This document shows, one piece after another, positions 1 through 6,395 of a stretch of DNA of 38,147 nucleotides. Made by a program: the position numbers and the translations under genes. The notes under the pieces were generated by a model. It worked only from the letters and a program-made list of their open reading frames with translations, was not told where the DNA came from and searched no databases. Position 1 is the first letter of the stretch. The number at the start of each line of letters is the position of its first letter. Source of the DNA: a virus; the IMG/VR virus record IMGVR_UViG_3300044619_002514, positions 1-38,147 of that record, one strand, 5' to 3'.

Positions 1-276
1 CAATTCCCTGATAGTATACAGGTTTGCAAGGGTAAAATCAGGGACAGGTTCAAGGGGGGCAGGGACAGGTTCAAGGGGGGCAGGGACAGGTTCAACGATG
101 GTCGGAGGGGTTTCTACCCCTACAAAAAATTCAGGGGGGGTTTTAGGCTGTGTTTGTTTAAAAACCTCGTCAATGAAGTGGATACAAGCTGATACCGATG
201 CAAAGAACATTAGAACAGAAATACTGAGATGAACCGTCTCACCTAAGATAAGATTAGCTAGTTGATAGTTAGACAT
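1..276 (-). CDS. Small membrane-anchored protein with proline-rich repeats, cut by the left edge
   Basis: The reading frame starts at ATG 276 and runs leftward off the window, so only the first 92 residues are visible. Residues about 8-35 form one hydrophobic segment (LILGETVHLSISVLMFFASV and onward), which suggests a single membrane span. It is followed by a proline-rich stretch in which EPVPAPL is repeated in tandem. The DNA repeat of about 21 nt at 35-100 encodes it. A possible ribosome site (AGAGGT) lies upstream, and a host-type promoter sits at 353-381. A proline-rich stalk after a membrane anchor could be a spanin or envelope-associated protein, but there is no specific match and the function is unknown. 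Confidence 0.6.
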   Translation of the reverse strand, partial: MSNYQLANLILGETVHLSISVLMFFASVSACIHFIDEVFKQTQPKTPPEFFVGVETPPTIVEPVPAPLEPVPAPLEPVPDFTLANLYTIREL

Positions 277-306
277 TTAAAGTACCTCTTGTTTTGGTTT
301 GAATTT

Positions 307-336
307 GGTTAACCCGGTGAAGTGAGTGGGTTAACC
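307..336. repeat. Inverted repeat GGTTAACCC/GGGTTAACC in a 5' leader
   Basis: Positions 307-315 and 328-336 are perfect 9-bp inverted repeats with a 12-nt loop. They lie between the promoter at 353-381 and the start codon at 276, so they would be in the leader of the leftward message. The same GTTAAC-type arms recur between many genes of this region. Confidence 0.6.
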
Positions 337-344
337 CTTTGCTT

Positions 345-487
345 ATGTTTCTATTATGCCTTACTTTTTAGGGTCTGTCAAGAGTTAATGTATTAGAATA
401 ACTTATCAAGGTTATAATAGTTACTAATGGGTTGGGGTTAACTCTTGATTATTTTTTCTAGGTAGGTATAGCGTACCGTGTACGGTT
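345..487. repeat. Direct repeat copy 1 (about 140 bp), with promoter
   Basis: This stretch is nearly identical to 708-849. Both contain a TTGACA-17-CATAAT promoter read leftward, a 12-nt inverted repeat (TCAAGAGTTAA and its complement) about 50 nt apart, and the sequence that encodes the C-terminus of the 821-1162 protein. In copy 1 that C-terminal sequence is detached from any gene, so it appears to be a duplication scar. Confidence 0.85.
353..381 (-). promoter_or_regulatory. Host-type promoter for the gene starting at 276
   Basis: On the minus strand, TTGACA (381-376) is followed after 17 nt by CATAAT (358-353). It lies inside the first copy of the 140-bp direct repeat. Confidence 0.8.
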
Positions 488-544
488 GATGAACATACGG
501 TTGTGATTGAGATTAAGTCCATAGTTAGTTCCGTCCTGTCTCAC

Positions 545-691
545 TTAGTAGGGTTTGCATTCACCACTGACCACTTCCAAGTCCATACAGACTTTATTAT
601 TCGTCAGTGGTGATTCCTGAGAGAGATTAACCACCATCAGAATAAAAGGAGCCAATAAAATAATTACTGCCAGTGTATAAATTTTGTTCAT
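545..691 (-). CDS. 48-residue protein with N-terminal signal anchor
   Basis: The ATG at 691 is preceded by a GGAGAT ribosome site. It opens a 48-residue frame ending in TAA at 545. Residues 3-22 are strongly hydrophobic (KIYTLAVIILLAPFILMVVN) after a short positive N-terminus, like a signal peptide or anchor. The remaining 26 residues hold two cysteines (VCMDLEVVSGECKPY), which could form a disulfide outside the membrane. It has its own consensus promoter at 716-744. Function is not recognised. Possible roles include small lysis, membrane or superinfection-exclusion proteins, but nothing in the sequence decides between them. Confidence 0.6.
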   Translation of the reverse strand: MNKIYTLAVIILLAPFILMVVNLSQESPLTNNKVCMDLEVVSGECKPY

Positions 692-707
692 TGCACATCT
701 CCGTTCT

Positions 708-849
708 ATGTTTCTATTATGCCTTACTTTTTAGGGTCTGTCAAGAGTTAATATATTAGAATAACTTATCAGGGTTATAATAATTACTAATGGGTTGGGA
801 TTAACTCTTGACTATTTTTTCTAGGCAGGGGTAGCGTACCGTGTACGGT
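708..849. repeat. Direct repeat copy 2 (about 140 bp), with promoter
   Basis: This is a near-identical copy of 345-487 with only scattered substitutions. Its right end overlaps the last codons of the 821-1162 gene. An inverted repeat GTCAAGAGTTAA (740-751) / TTAACTCTTGAC (801-812) lies between that stop codon and the promoter. It is followed on the plus strand by a T-rich run. Confidence 0.85.
716..744 (-). promoter_or_regulatory. Host-type promoter for the 48-residue gene
   Basis: TTGACA at 744-739, a 17-nt spacer, then CATAAT at 721-716, read leftward. It lies in copy 2 of the 140-bp repeat. Confidence 0.8.
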
Positions 850-1162
850 CTAGGCTTTTATGGGAATCGGTAGTATCGTTTAACCAGACCGTAACGACTG
901 TCCAGTGTAGGGGGGTTTCGGCAGAAAACACCATAACTAAGTCTTTGGTGTTTGAGTATGGGAAACGGTAAACATATCGAGGAAACTGTCTGGTCAAGTT
1001 TAATTCTATCAACTTACCGCTTGAGGGGTTAATGACAGACGGTAAATTAATTACACCGTCTCTTTTGGACTCTATCCGTGCATGGGGGGTGTACCGCAGG
1101 CTACGTTTAGCTGTAGGAAACTGGAAATCTTTAGGGAAACCTATTTGATAATGGTAAATCAT
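821..1162 (-). CDS. Hypothetical protein, 113 residues
   Basis: The frame runs from ATG 1162 to TAG 821. The protein is basic, with RTRY near the end and KRSLRYTPHARIESKRD in the first third. It has no membrane segment and no cysteines. I do not recognise the family. The ribosome site is weak. A host-type promoter (TTGACA, TATAGT) lies about 45 nt upstream at 1206-1235. The end of the gene lies within the 140-bp repeat, so its C-terminal codons exist twice in the window. Confidence 0.5.
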   Translation of the reverse strand: MIYHYQIGFPKDFQFPTAKRSLRYTPHARIESKRDGVINLPSVINPSSGKLIELNLTRQFPRYVYRFPYSNTKDLVMVFSAETPLHWTVVTVWLNDTTDSHKSLDRTRYATPA

Positions 1163-1205
1163 GGTAGGTACTTGTTGGGGTGGGTTTGTTTTCTTTCATG
1201 TATCT

Positions 1206-1235
1206 ACTATAGCAACATTATAGGGAGTCTGTCAA
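1206..1235 (-). promoter_or_regulatory. Host-type promoter for the 113-residue gene
   Basis: TTGACA at 1235-1230, with TATAGT at 1211-1206 after 18 nt, read leftward. Confidence 0.65.
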
Positions 1236-1343
1236 GTAGGTCAATCATTAATCTTTCTTATGGGATTGATAACGGTAACTAATATAAGATTAGCTTATCC
1301 GTTAGATAGTTTAACTTATATAAGTCTTGCTTATGAAATTGAT

Positions 1344-1372
1344 AAGGCTACCTTATCTGAGGGTAGCCTTTA
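1344..1372. terminator. Strong hairpin, possible terminator
   Basis: AAGGCTACC and GGTAGCCTT form a perfect 9-bp stem with a short loop. It is followed on the plus strand by an AT-rich stretch with T runs (taggatttatttattttt). It lies in the gene-poor 1163-1532 stretch. Its orientation suggests termination of rightward transcription, though no rightward gene is evident before it. Confidence 0.4.
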
Positions 1373-1419
1373 GGATTTATTTATTTTTGGTTTTATCTAG
1401 TAACCGTTGTACCCGTTCT

Positions 1420-1525
1420 TGCATCTCTACCCTCACATAACTCGTATAGGCATAGGTGAACCTACCCACTCACACACCTGCAATGAACTCCCTAATCCTA
1501 TTAGTTGGGTTAGGGAGTATTGCAT
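1420..1525. repeat. Imperfect 105-bp direct repeat with hairpin, copy 1
   Basis: It matches 2050-2155 over about 105 nt. The core is a hairpin, TGCAAT-GA-ACTCCCTAA paired with TTAGGGAGT-ATTGCA. It sits just downstream of the 1533-1928 stop, so it could end that leftward message. Read leftward, both copies also hold broken reading frames that align with each other (FTYAYTSYV here, FTYTYTGYV in copy 2), so an eroded gene is an alternative explanation. Confidence 0.6.
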
Positions 1526-1532
1526 GGGTTAA

Positions 1533-1928
1533 TTATTCGTGAAGTACACAGTAGTCAAAATCATATTCAAACAATAACAGATTAACTCGTCGGAATAGAG
1601 ACTCGTAACGCTCTGAGCGAAGATGTAGGGAGTAGGATATTTGGTAGTATTTGTCTGGGTCTGGGTCTTCTGGGTCTTCACTGGAAAACCAATTTGTTGA
1701 GTCGTCGTCGTTGTTAGCGACTATCCCTAAACTGTGTGCTAATCTGATTAGACCATCCAAGCCTATCTCCGATATTTCTTGCCAGTAATCTTCTTCTATA
1801 TCTAGTGTTTCTAGGTTTGGGTCATATTCGCAGTGATAACCCTTAAAATAAAATCCTTGTTCCGAATATTCCCCATCGACTGCTGACTTTAGTGAAACTA
1901 CTTGATAGACGATTCTAAATTGAGACAT
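1533..1928 (-). CDS. Acidic hypothetical protein, 131 residues
   Basis: The frame runs from ATG 1928, with an AGGA ribosome site at good spacing, to TAA 1533. The protein is rich in Asp and Glu, including the run SSEDPEDPDPDKYY near residue 85 and EEDYWQEISE near residue 45. It has no membrane segment and no recognisable fold. A host-type promoter lies directly upstream (1956-1985). Many small acidic early phage proteins bind host enzymes or mimic DNA. That is a general precedent, not evidence for this protein. Confidence 0.65.
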   Translation of the reverse strand: MSQFRIVYQVVSLKSAVDGEYSEQGFYFKGYHCEYDPNLETLDIEEDYWQEISEIGLDGLIRLAHSLGIVANNDDDSTNWFSSEDPEDPDPDKYYQISYSLHLRSERYESLFRRVNLLLFEYDFDYCVLHE

Positions 1929-1955
1929 AATCGGTTTCCTTGTAGGTATGTTACT

Positions 1956-1985
1956 ATTATATCAGGGTTTACTGGGTATTGTCAA
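1956..1985 (-). promoter_or_regulatory. Host-type promoter for the 131-residue gene
   Basis: TTGACA at 1985-1980, then TATAAT at 1961-1956 after 18 nt, read leftward. Confidence 0.75.
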
Positions 1986-2049
1986 TCCCTCAACCATTAG
2001 AATTTCTTATCAGTGGGTATAATGGAAACTTGTACACTTCGCCGTCTAT

Positions 2050-2155
2050 CTTTACCTCCACATAACCCGTATAGGTATAGGTGAACTAACCGTTACACGC
2101 ACCTGCAATGAACTCCCTACCCTATTGGTTGGGTTAGGGAGTATTGCAGGGGTTA
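2050..2155. repeat. Imperfect 105-bp direct repeat with hairpin, copy 2
   Basis: This is the second copy of 1420-1525, downstream of the 2189-2581 gene. The hairpin arms (TGCAAT..ACTCCCTA and TAGGGAGT..ATTGCA) are conserved although the loop differs, which favours an RNA or DNA structure. The leftward frame from about 2080 to 2000 reads FTYTYTGYVEVKIDGEVYKF and onward to a TGA. It has no proper start and may be a gene fragment. Confidence 0.6.
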
Positions 2156-2180
2156 ACCAGTTTAAATTTTTGGTTAACCC
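2150..2180. terminator. Inverted repeat after the 2189 stop codon
   Basis: GGGTTAAC (2150-2157) and GTTAACCC (2173-2180) flank a T/A-rich loop just beyond the stop of the leftward gene at 2189. The same hairpin type recurs at 2637-2672, 3063-3096, 3470-3501 and 4702-4737, each just after a leftward stop codon. Confidence 0.5.
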
Positions 2181-2188
2181 TGAGTTAA

Positions 2189-2581
2189 CTATTTAAACCG
2201 GTACAATTCAATATAACCTTTGGTTTTAAGAATTTCTACCAATGAATAAGGGAAATGATTGGCAATGTCTATGAACCATAATCGGTCATAAATTATACTT
2301 ACCTCACCATCATAATCATAGTAATAATCATCAGTCAGGAAAAAGTAATCTTCCATACCCTCAACACGAGGAGATAACCATTCGTCGCATAAGGCATCCT
2401 CTAACAAGTCAAACCATAAGTAATCTACAGGTTTATCGAAAAACTTTGGATTTTCCTCTAATTCTTGAAAAAATTCTAAAGTTGGGACTAGGTATATTAC
2501 ATCATCCAGTCTATAGATACTAAAGTATACCCCCTCACGCACTAGGTTGTCTTGGAATCTTTCGCTTAGTATGAATAACAT
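2189..2581 (-). CDS. Acidic hypothetical protein, 130 residues
   Basis: The ATG at 2581 has an AAGGAAG ribosome site. The protein is acidic and aromatic, with a striking FFLTDDYYYDYDGEVSI stretch around residues 80-95 and several Trp and Tyr residues elsewhere. It has no cysteine-pair or membrane motif. It is a monocistronic unit with a perfect consensus promoter (2611-2639) upstream and an inverted-repeat terminator candidate downstream. Function unknown. Confidence 0.65.
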   Translation of the reverse strand: MLFILSERFQDNLVREGVYFSIYRLDDVIYLVPTLEFFQELEENPKFFDKPVDYLWFDLLEDALCDEWLSPRVEGMEDYFFLTDDYYYDYDGEVSIIYDRLWFIDIANHFPYSLVEILKTKGYIELYRFK

Positions 2582-2610
2582 TTTGGCTTCCTTTTTGATT
2601 GGTTGTTACT

Positions 2611-2639
2611 ATTATAGCAGTGTTTTTCTGGACTGTCAA
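2611..2639 (-). promoter_or_regulatory. Perfect consensus promoter for the 130-residue gene
   Basis: TTGACA at 2639-2634, exactly 17 nt, then TATAAT at 2616-2611, read leftward. The -35 element is fused to the hairpin at 2637-2672. Confidence 0.9.
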
Positions 2640-2672
2640 GGGTTAACTTGGTTAAATTTTGGTTAACCCTTG
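2637..2672. terminator. 11-bp inverted repeat fused to a -35 box
   Basis: CAAGGGTTAAC (2637-2647) and GTTAACCCTTG (2662-2672) pair perfectly around a 14-nt loop. It lies between the stop of the 2680-3009 gene and the next promoter, whose TTGACA it overlaps. It lacks a clean U-run, so it may terminate, insulate or bind a protein. Confidence 0.55.
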
Positions 2673-2679
2673 ATTTAGG

Positions 2680-3009
2680 TTAGTCTAAGGAATCTTCATC
2701 CTGCCGGTCGGTTATTTCACGGGCGATTTCTTCGCAGGCATACCACACCATGAGATTATAAAACTCATCTAGAGATTCTAACATATCAGCCCGTTTGAAA
2801 GAGGAAATCATCTCAGCCACGTTTTTACAGCCCAATTGTTCCGCTTGTTCAACTGCATAATCCCAGATTTCCTGTCCATATTTTTCCCATAACTCGACAC
2901 ATTCCGAATATGTTGTTACACCGGGAAAACCACAATCCACCCCATGATTTACAATATCCTCAGCATACTCGGAGAGATTTTCCTCAAACCATTCTTTAAA
3001 TTCTTTCAT
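2680..3009 (-). CDS. Small acidic phage protein, 109 residues
   Basis: The ATG at 3009 follows an AAGGAA ribosome site. The protein is helical and acidic, with the central motif HGVDCGFPGVTTYSECVELW (residues about 23-42), then WDYAVEQAEQLG and NLMVWYACEEIAREI. I recall a widespread phage family of unknown function with a similar layout (HGxDxGxxGxTxYxD, later LxWxxxExxA), so this is probably a member. The match is from memory only. It is expressed from its own consensus promoter at 3036-3064. Confidence 0.65.
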   Translation of the reverse strand: MKEFKEWFEENLSEYAEDIVNHGVDCGFPGVTTYSECVELWEKYGQEIWDYAVEQAEQLGCKNVAEMISSFKRADMLESLDEFYNLMVWYACEEIAREITDRQDEDSLD

Positions 3010-3035
3010 TTTTTTTTCCTTGTCGGTATGTTTTC

Positions 3036-3064
3036 ATTATGGCACTTTTTCGGGGGTCTGTCAA
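3036..3064 (-). promoter_or_regulatory. Consensus promoter for the 109-residue gene
   Basis: TTGACA at 3064-3059, a 17-nt spacer, then CATAAT at 3041-3036, read leftward. Confidence 0.85.
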
Positions 3065-3096
3065 GGGTTAACTTGGTTAAATTTTGGTTAACCCTT
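3063..3096. terminator. 10-bp inverted repeat after the 3106 stop codon
   Basis: AAGGGTTAAC (3063-3072) pairs with GTTAACCCTT (3087-3096). It overlaps the -35 of the next leftward promoter, as at 2637-2672. Confidence 0.55.
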
Positions 3097-3105
3097 AATT
3101 AAGGT

Positions 3106-3414
3106 TTAGAACTTAAATGTTCCATACGGGCTTAGATAGAACTCTGTAACATCCTCTTGATTAGGTGGGAATGCCTCTACCCATTCCACTATAGCATCTA
3201 TCAATACATCTCGGTTGACTGTCATTTGGGATAAATTCTGATAGAATACTTTGTCATCCCAGTAGTACAAGTGTACTTCCCTCAGTGGGTTTTCTAAGTC
3301 AGAAATTTCTAATCCATCTTCTGCTAGTAACTGCTCACAGGTTAAGATTTGCGCATAGATTTCTTGTAATTCACAGGTTAACAGTGTTTCTAGATACCAG
3401 TGGTAAGTAAACAT
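3106..3414 (-). CDS. Hypothetical protein, 102 residues
   Basis: The ATG at 3414 is preceded by an AGAGGGA ribosome site. The protein is acidic, with Leu/Glu-rich N-terminal helices (LLTCELQEIYAQILTCEQLLAEDGLEISDL) and a C-terminal FYLSPYGTFKF. There is no recognised domain. It is a single-gene unit with a perfect consensus promoter at 3442-3470. Confidence 0.6.
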   Translation of the reverse strand: MFTYHWYLETLLTCELQEIYAQILTCEQLLAEDGLEISDLENPLREVHLYYWDDKVFYQNLSQMTVNRDVLIDAIVEWVEAFPPNQEDVTEFYLSPYGTFKF

Positions 3415-3441
3415 AATCGGTTCCCTCTTTGGTATGTGTCC

Positions 3442-3470
3442 ATTATAGCAGTGTTTTTCGGGTCTGTCAA
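3442..3470 (-). promoter_or_regulatory. Perfect consensus promoter for the 102-residue gene
   Basis: TTGACA at 3470-3465, 17 nt, then TATAAT at 3447-3442, read leftward. Confidence 0.9.
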
Positions 3471-3501
3471 GGGTTAACTTGGTTAAATTTTGGTTAACCC
3501 T
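3470..3501. terminator. Inverted repeat after the 3511 stop codon
   Basis: AGGGTTAAC (3470-3478) pairs with GTTAACCCT (3493-3501). It is the same intergenic hairpin type as its neighbours. Confidence 0.5.
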
Positions 3502-3510
3502 GAGTTGAGT

Positions 3511-3828
3511 TTAGAATGCGTATGTCGCTAATTCAGCTTTTCTGGTTTCTAGGAACTCCCGACGGTTTCTGGTTATCACCTTGAGTTGATACCCGTAGTG
3601 TTCCTCTAGGAATTTCTTATACCAAGCATATTCGTCTGGACTAGCAGGTACAGTATCACTAACGACCCAATGGGGGTCACATCCACCATGCCCCCCTACA
3701 TATTCCCATGATTCACAGTAATAGGGGTTATCGCAACTGACGATTTCTGGAAAAATGGCTATAATACTATTTGAGTATTTTACCCATTTACGAAAAATTA
3801 CTTTTGTGGGGGAGTTTTCAGTAGTCAT
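3511..3828 (-). CDS. Hypothetical protein, 105 residues
   Basis: The ATG at 3828 has the same AGAGGGAACCGATT leader as the 3414 gene. The middle carries CDNPYYCESWEYVGGHGGCDPHWVV (residues about 31-55), with three cysteines and two histidines that could bind a metal or form a compact fold. The rest is charged, ending in RNRREFLETRKAELATYAF. No family recognised. The upstream -10 (3856-3861) is good but the -35 is poor, and an AGTGGACAGTT dyad overlaps this area. Confidence 0.6.
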   Translation of the reverse strand: MTTENSPTKVIFRKWVKYSNSIIAIFPEIVSCDNPYYCESWEYVGGHGGCDPHWVVSDTVPASPDEYAWYKKFLEEHYGYQLKVITRNRREFLETRKAELATYAF

Positions 3829-3855
3829 AATCGGTTCCCTCTTTGGTATGTTACT

Positions 3856-3909
3856 ATTATGGCATTGTTTAAGGGGAAAGTCTAGTGGACAGTTAAGGAA
3901 CTGTCACAC
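3856..3909 (-). promoter_or_regulatory. Weak promoter with an overlapping dyad
   Basis: CATAAT (3861-3856, leftward) has no good TTGACA 17 nt upstream. Instead, AGTGGACAGTT and AACTGTCACACT (3884-3909) form an imperfect inverted repeat. Expression of the 105-residue gene may differ from its neighbours. Confidence 0.4.
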
Positions 3910-3952
3910 TCCCTACTTAACTAGGTTAGATTGAGTTTAACTTAGTTTAACT

Positions 3953-4345
3953 CTAGTCTAAGTAAATCCATCCTCGTATGGACATAGCGTTGCACTCACC
4001 AAATTTTTCTGAGGACTCCGAAAGTCGGTCTAATACAGCCTTATCACAACCGTTCTCATCCCAGAACCCAGAACCATGATGATTACGGTTTAGGTAGAAG
4101 TTATGACCTACCAGTTCTTCGCTAAACCCAGACTCTAGAAAGATATTAATATCCTCTTGGTTTTCGCTTAAGAATCTTTCTACATCCCGTGCGGCTTTTT
4201 CTTTGGATTTATTGGTGAAACCGTGACCCATTTTAGGGGTTTCCCCTCCATTTTCCCCCAGACAACACCATTCTGCGGCCGTTAAATAACCACTTATATA
4301 GGGGGAAACATCATCAGGGACGTGGTTAGGGTAAAATTGGGGCAT
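3953..4345 (-). CDS. Phage protein of the HNFYLNRNHHGSGFWD type, 130 residues
   Basis: The protein contains GHNFYLNRNHHGSGFWDENG about two-thirds along, followed by LDRLSESSEKFGECNAMSIRGW. I recall a common phage family of unknown function with GxDFWLTRNGHGAGFWD followed by LTEAAKxFGE, and this fits its length and order. I prefer ATG 4345 because family-like sequence starts there. A longer start at ATG 4432 would add 29 residues and overlap the upstream zinc-ribbon gene by 56 nt. Neither start has a clear ribosome site. It is probably cotranscribed with 4377-4649. Confidence 0.7.
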   Translation of the reverse strand: MPQFYPNHVPDDVSPYISGYLTAAEWCCLGENGGETPKMGHGFTNKSKEKAARDVERFLSENQEDINIFLESGFSEELVGHNFYLNRNHHGSGFWDENGCDKAVLDRLSESSEKFGECNAMSIRGWIYLD

Positions 4346-4376
4346 ATTTTTAAGGGTGGTTAAGGTGGTTAACGGT

Positions 4377-4649
4377 TTAGTTCTGTGTGTCAAGATTATA
4401 TTTCTTACCTGAGTAGGTTTTGTTGCAATCATTACATTGAAACACGGGATAAGGGTTTCCCTTTACATCCTTTTTAGTGGCTCTATTCTTGACCTTTAAT
4501 GACCCACAATGTGGACACTGTTTACCGACTAGGTTTTTATAAAAACCTTTAGATTTTTTTAACCATTGTTCATCGGTAATTATTCCTTCCCCCCAAGATA
4601 CTAAATCGGGCAGAATTTTGGACAGAATTGGTAATCTTGAATGAGTCAT
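4377..4649 (-). CDS. Zinc-ribbon protein, 90 residues
   Basis: Two CxxC pairs (C45PHC48 and C72NDC75) separated by a basic segment (KVKNRATKKDVKGN) are a classic zinc ribbon. A basic tail follows (TYSGKKYNLDTQN). Such ribbons bind DNA, RNA or polymerase, and occur in phage regulators and the N-termini of transposase-like proteins. There is no catalytic domain, so a regulator or adaptor is likelier. The ATG at 4649 has a GAGGGA ribosome site, and the gene has a consensus promoter at 4676-4704. The gene at 3953-4345 follows closely. Confidence 0.75.
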   Translation of the reverse strand: MTHSRLPILSKILPDLVSWGEGIITDEQWLKKSKGFYKNLVGKQCPHCGSLKVKNRATKKDVKGNPYPVFQCNDCNKTYSGKKYNLDTQN

Positions 4650-4675
4650 AAACTGTTCCCTCTTTGGTTGTTACT

Positions 4676-4704
4676 ATTATGGCATTGTTGTAATGGTTTG
4701 TCAA
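4676..4704 (-). promoter_or_regulatory. Consensus promoter for the zinc-ribbon gene
   Basis: TTGACA at 4704-4699, 17 nt, then CATAAT at 4681-4676, read leftward. Confidence 0.85.
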
Positions 4705-4737
4705 GGGTTAACTGGGTTAAATTTTGGTTAACCCTTG
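4702..4737. terminator. 11-bp inverted repeat fused to a -35 box
   Basis: CAAGGGTTAAC (4702-4712) and GTTAACCCTTG (4727-4737) pair perfectly just after the stop codon of the 4745-5374 gene. Confidence 0.55.
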
Positions 4738-4744
4738 ACTAAGG

Positions 4745-5374
4745 TTAGGACAGGGTTAATTCTAATTGGATTCCATCTACCCAATTAGGGTTAAAGAGTA
4801 ACATTAGTGCATCCCGTAATTCCGACCGTTGTGGTGTGCTTAGTTCCGAAAAATCAAAATCACTATCATCAACGTCCTCCTGTAAATCTGTGTTATTGAC
4901 TACTGCATTTAGAAAATCATAGGGGTCAATCAGTAAGTCTATAGGGTCGTGAGGGTCGTGATTTTTATTGGCTATTTTGCCCTCTAATTCTGGTAATATC
5001 TCCAAAATTTTCTTAGCACACTCATTACATCCTGTCTCGTTCCAATATTCCATCCATTTTTCATTTTGTATTTCACCATACACTTGTTCGTCTAGCAGGT
5101 AATAAACGGTCTTTATCTGCTCAATAAGGTTGTCAATCTCTAGCACTAGAGGACTATCCTTTTTTAACAGGATGGATGTAAACCGTCCGAAAAACCCGCC
5201 GAAACTAGCTTCTATACAGTCCTCATTGTTAATAAAACGGGATAGCACTCGATAGTTAGCCATATCCGATATTTCTGACGCATCCGACTGCGAATAGACT
5301 ACATAATATCCTTCGTAGTTAGTGCCTAAGTAGTTAGGAGCATCTTGCCATAATTTCAGGTGTTTCGCTTTCAT
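4745..5374 (-). CDS. Acidic hypothetical protein, 209 residues
   Basis: This is the largest gene of the left block. The ATG at 5374 has an AAGGAAGG ribosome site. The N-terminal half is mixed (KLWQDAPNYLGTNYEGYYVV). The C-terminal half is strongly acidic (DLQEDVDDSDFDFSELS). A CNECAKKILEILPELEG segment lies near residue 115. I do not recognise the family. No promoter is evident in the 30 nt before it, so it is probably the last gene of a unit with 5728-5931 and 5405-5677. Confidence 0.65.
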   Translation of the reverse strand: MKAKHLKLWQDAPNYLGTNYEGYYVVYSQSDASEISDMANYRVLSRFINNEDCIEASFGGFFGRFTSILLKKDSPLVLEIDNLIEQIKTVYYLLDEQVYGEIQNEKWMEYWNETGCNECAKKILEILPELEGKIANKNHDPHDPIDLLIDPYDFLNAVVNNTDLQEDVDDSDFDFSELSTPQRSELRDALMLLFNPNWVDGIQLELTLS

Positions 5375-5404
5375 TTTTTCCTTCCTTGATTGGTTTAGAT
5401 TGGT

Positions 5405-5677
5405 TTAGTAGGTATGCAATCCCTTGCTATCAAAGCAAAATAACTCCATATAAGTTCGAGTAATTTCAGAATGAACAAAAGCCTTAATCTTTATTCGATT
5501 TTCTGGCATCCAAGCTTCTAAAGTAATATAATATGACTTTAAGAAGCTTTTTAGTTGTGTATCATTCTTGACTTCTAAATCTAAGCTTAATCGATTTTGA
5601 ATCTCACCAGTTGTATCCTTAATTAAGCGATTTTTAGAATCACGAACTTCTAAACAAATCCGAAATTTTTCCGACAT
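5405..5677 (-). CDS. Hypothetical protein, 90 residues
   Basis: I start it at ATG 5677 because AAGAGGGC lies at ideal spacing. A start at 5746 would add 23 poor residues and overlap the upstream gene. The sequence begins MSEKFRICLEVRDSKNRLIK and alternates hydrophobic and charged residues in a beta-rich pattern (RIKIKAFVHSEITRTYMELF). Function unknown. It sits between 5728-5931 and 4745-5374 in the same direction and shares their promoter. Confidence 0.6.
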   Translation of the reverse strand: MSEKFRICLEVRDSKNRLIKDTTGEIQNRLSLDLEVKNDTQLKSFLKSYYITLEAWMPENRIKIKAFVHSEITRTYMELFCFDSKGLHTY

Positions 5678-5727
5678 TTTGCCCTCTTTTGTGTTTCTAC
5701 TGTTTACCGATAACCGATAACTGATAA

Positions 5728-5931
5728 CTAATCCCCTAATTCCCAATCTACATAGTCGAGATTATCACGCCAATCAAGCAGATTGGGCATTTCATTCTCA
5801 TCCCCAAAACTAAGCGTGATAGCCGGGTAGATATTTTCAAGCAATTCTAAGGCTTGTTCTTTGCTAGAAGCGGGTAAGGTTACTTCCAATTCAATGCGAA
5901 GTATTCCAGTAAATTCTTTAGGTTTTGTCAT
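5728..5931 (-). CDS. Hypothetical protein, 67 residues
   Basis: The ATG at 5931 follows a GAGGAAA ribosome site. It has a beta-alpha pattern, FTGILRIELEVTLPASSKEQALELLEN, then an acidic tail (LDWRDNLDYVDWELGD). The first part resembles small ferredoxin-like folds in which a strand leads to a helix starting SxEEA. It is the first gene of a likely three-gene unit with 5405-5677 and 4745-5374. Its consensus promoter is at 5953-5981. Confidence 0.65.
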   Translation of the reverse strand: MTKPKEFTGILRIELEVTLPASSKEQALELLENIYPAITLSFGDENEMPNLLDWRDNLDYVDWELGD

Positions 5932-5952
5932 GGTTTCCTCGTTGATGTGTCT

Positions 5953-5981
5953 ATTATGGCATTGTTCATCTGGTCTGTCAA
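5953..5981 (-). promoter_or_regulatory. Consensus promoter for the 5931-4745 unit
   Basis: TTGACA at 5981-5976, 17 nt, then CATAAT at 5958-5953, read leftward. Confidence 0.85.
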
Positions 5982-5991
5982 GTCTTTTTGG

Positions 5992-6017
5992 AGTGGACAG
6001 TTTAGAAAGTGTCCACT
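5992..6017. repeat. Dyad AGTGGACA-N10-TGTCCACT
   Basis: Perfect 8-bp inverted repeat between the stop of the 6044 gene and the next promoter. Near-identical dyads occur at 6435-6460, 6860-6885 and 7187-7212. There is no U-run, so it may be a protein site as easily as a terminator. Confidence 0.7.
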
Positions 6018-6043
6018 GTCTAAGCCCTTAGTTACGGGTTATA

Positions 6044-6358
6044 TTAGTCGATACTGGCGTAATCCCCATAGAAACAATCCCAGAATTTATACTCACTTAC
6101 TGGGTCTGTCCAGTCTATAACTACATTCTCCGATTTAAATTCCAAGTCGGCAAAGAAGTCAATAGGCATTCCCTGAAAATCCCCAGTATTATATAGTAAC
6201 CATTCCTCTATTCCTTCTTTAACATCCCCATTCTGTTCTATTTTTTCTTCAATGTCATCTAATTGATAGCTGTCTAGAGTAATTTCTTGACACTGTTCTT
6301 GATTGTACCATCCGTACCCGATTAATCTTACGAAGCTTTTAACTACTATGTACTTCAT
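6044..6358 (-). CDS. Hypothetical protein, 104 residues, paralogue of the next gene
   Basis: It starts MKYIVVKSFVRL at ATG 6358 and ends with SENVVIDWTDPVSEYKFWDC and GDYASID. It matches the 6487-6783 protein along its whole length, including both ends, so the two arose by tandem duplication. The middle is acidic (LDDIEEKIEQNGDVKEGIEEWL). No domain is recognised. Each copy keeps its own promoter and flanking dyad, so the whole cassette was copied. Confidence 0.7.
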   Translation of the reverse strand: MKYIVVKSFVRLIGYGWYNQEQCQEITLDSYQLDDIEEKIEQNGDVKEGIEEWLLYNTGDFQGMPIDFFADLEFKSENVVIDWTDPVSEYKFWDCFYGDYASID

Positions 6359-6395
6359 GATTTTTGGTTTCCTGTTTGTTTCGGTTTATGTGTCC

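Noticed and set aside
3953-4432. Longer start for the HNFYLNRNHHGSGFWD protein
   Set aside because: It would overlap the zinc-ribbon gene by 56 nt, and the extra 29 residues do not look like the rest. It was kept only as an alternative.
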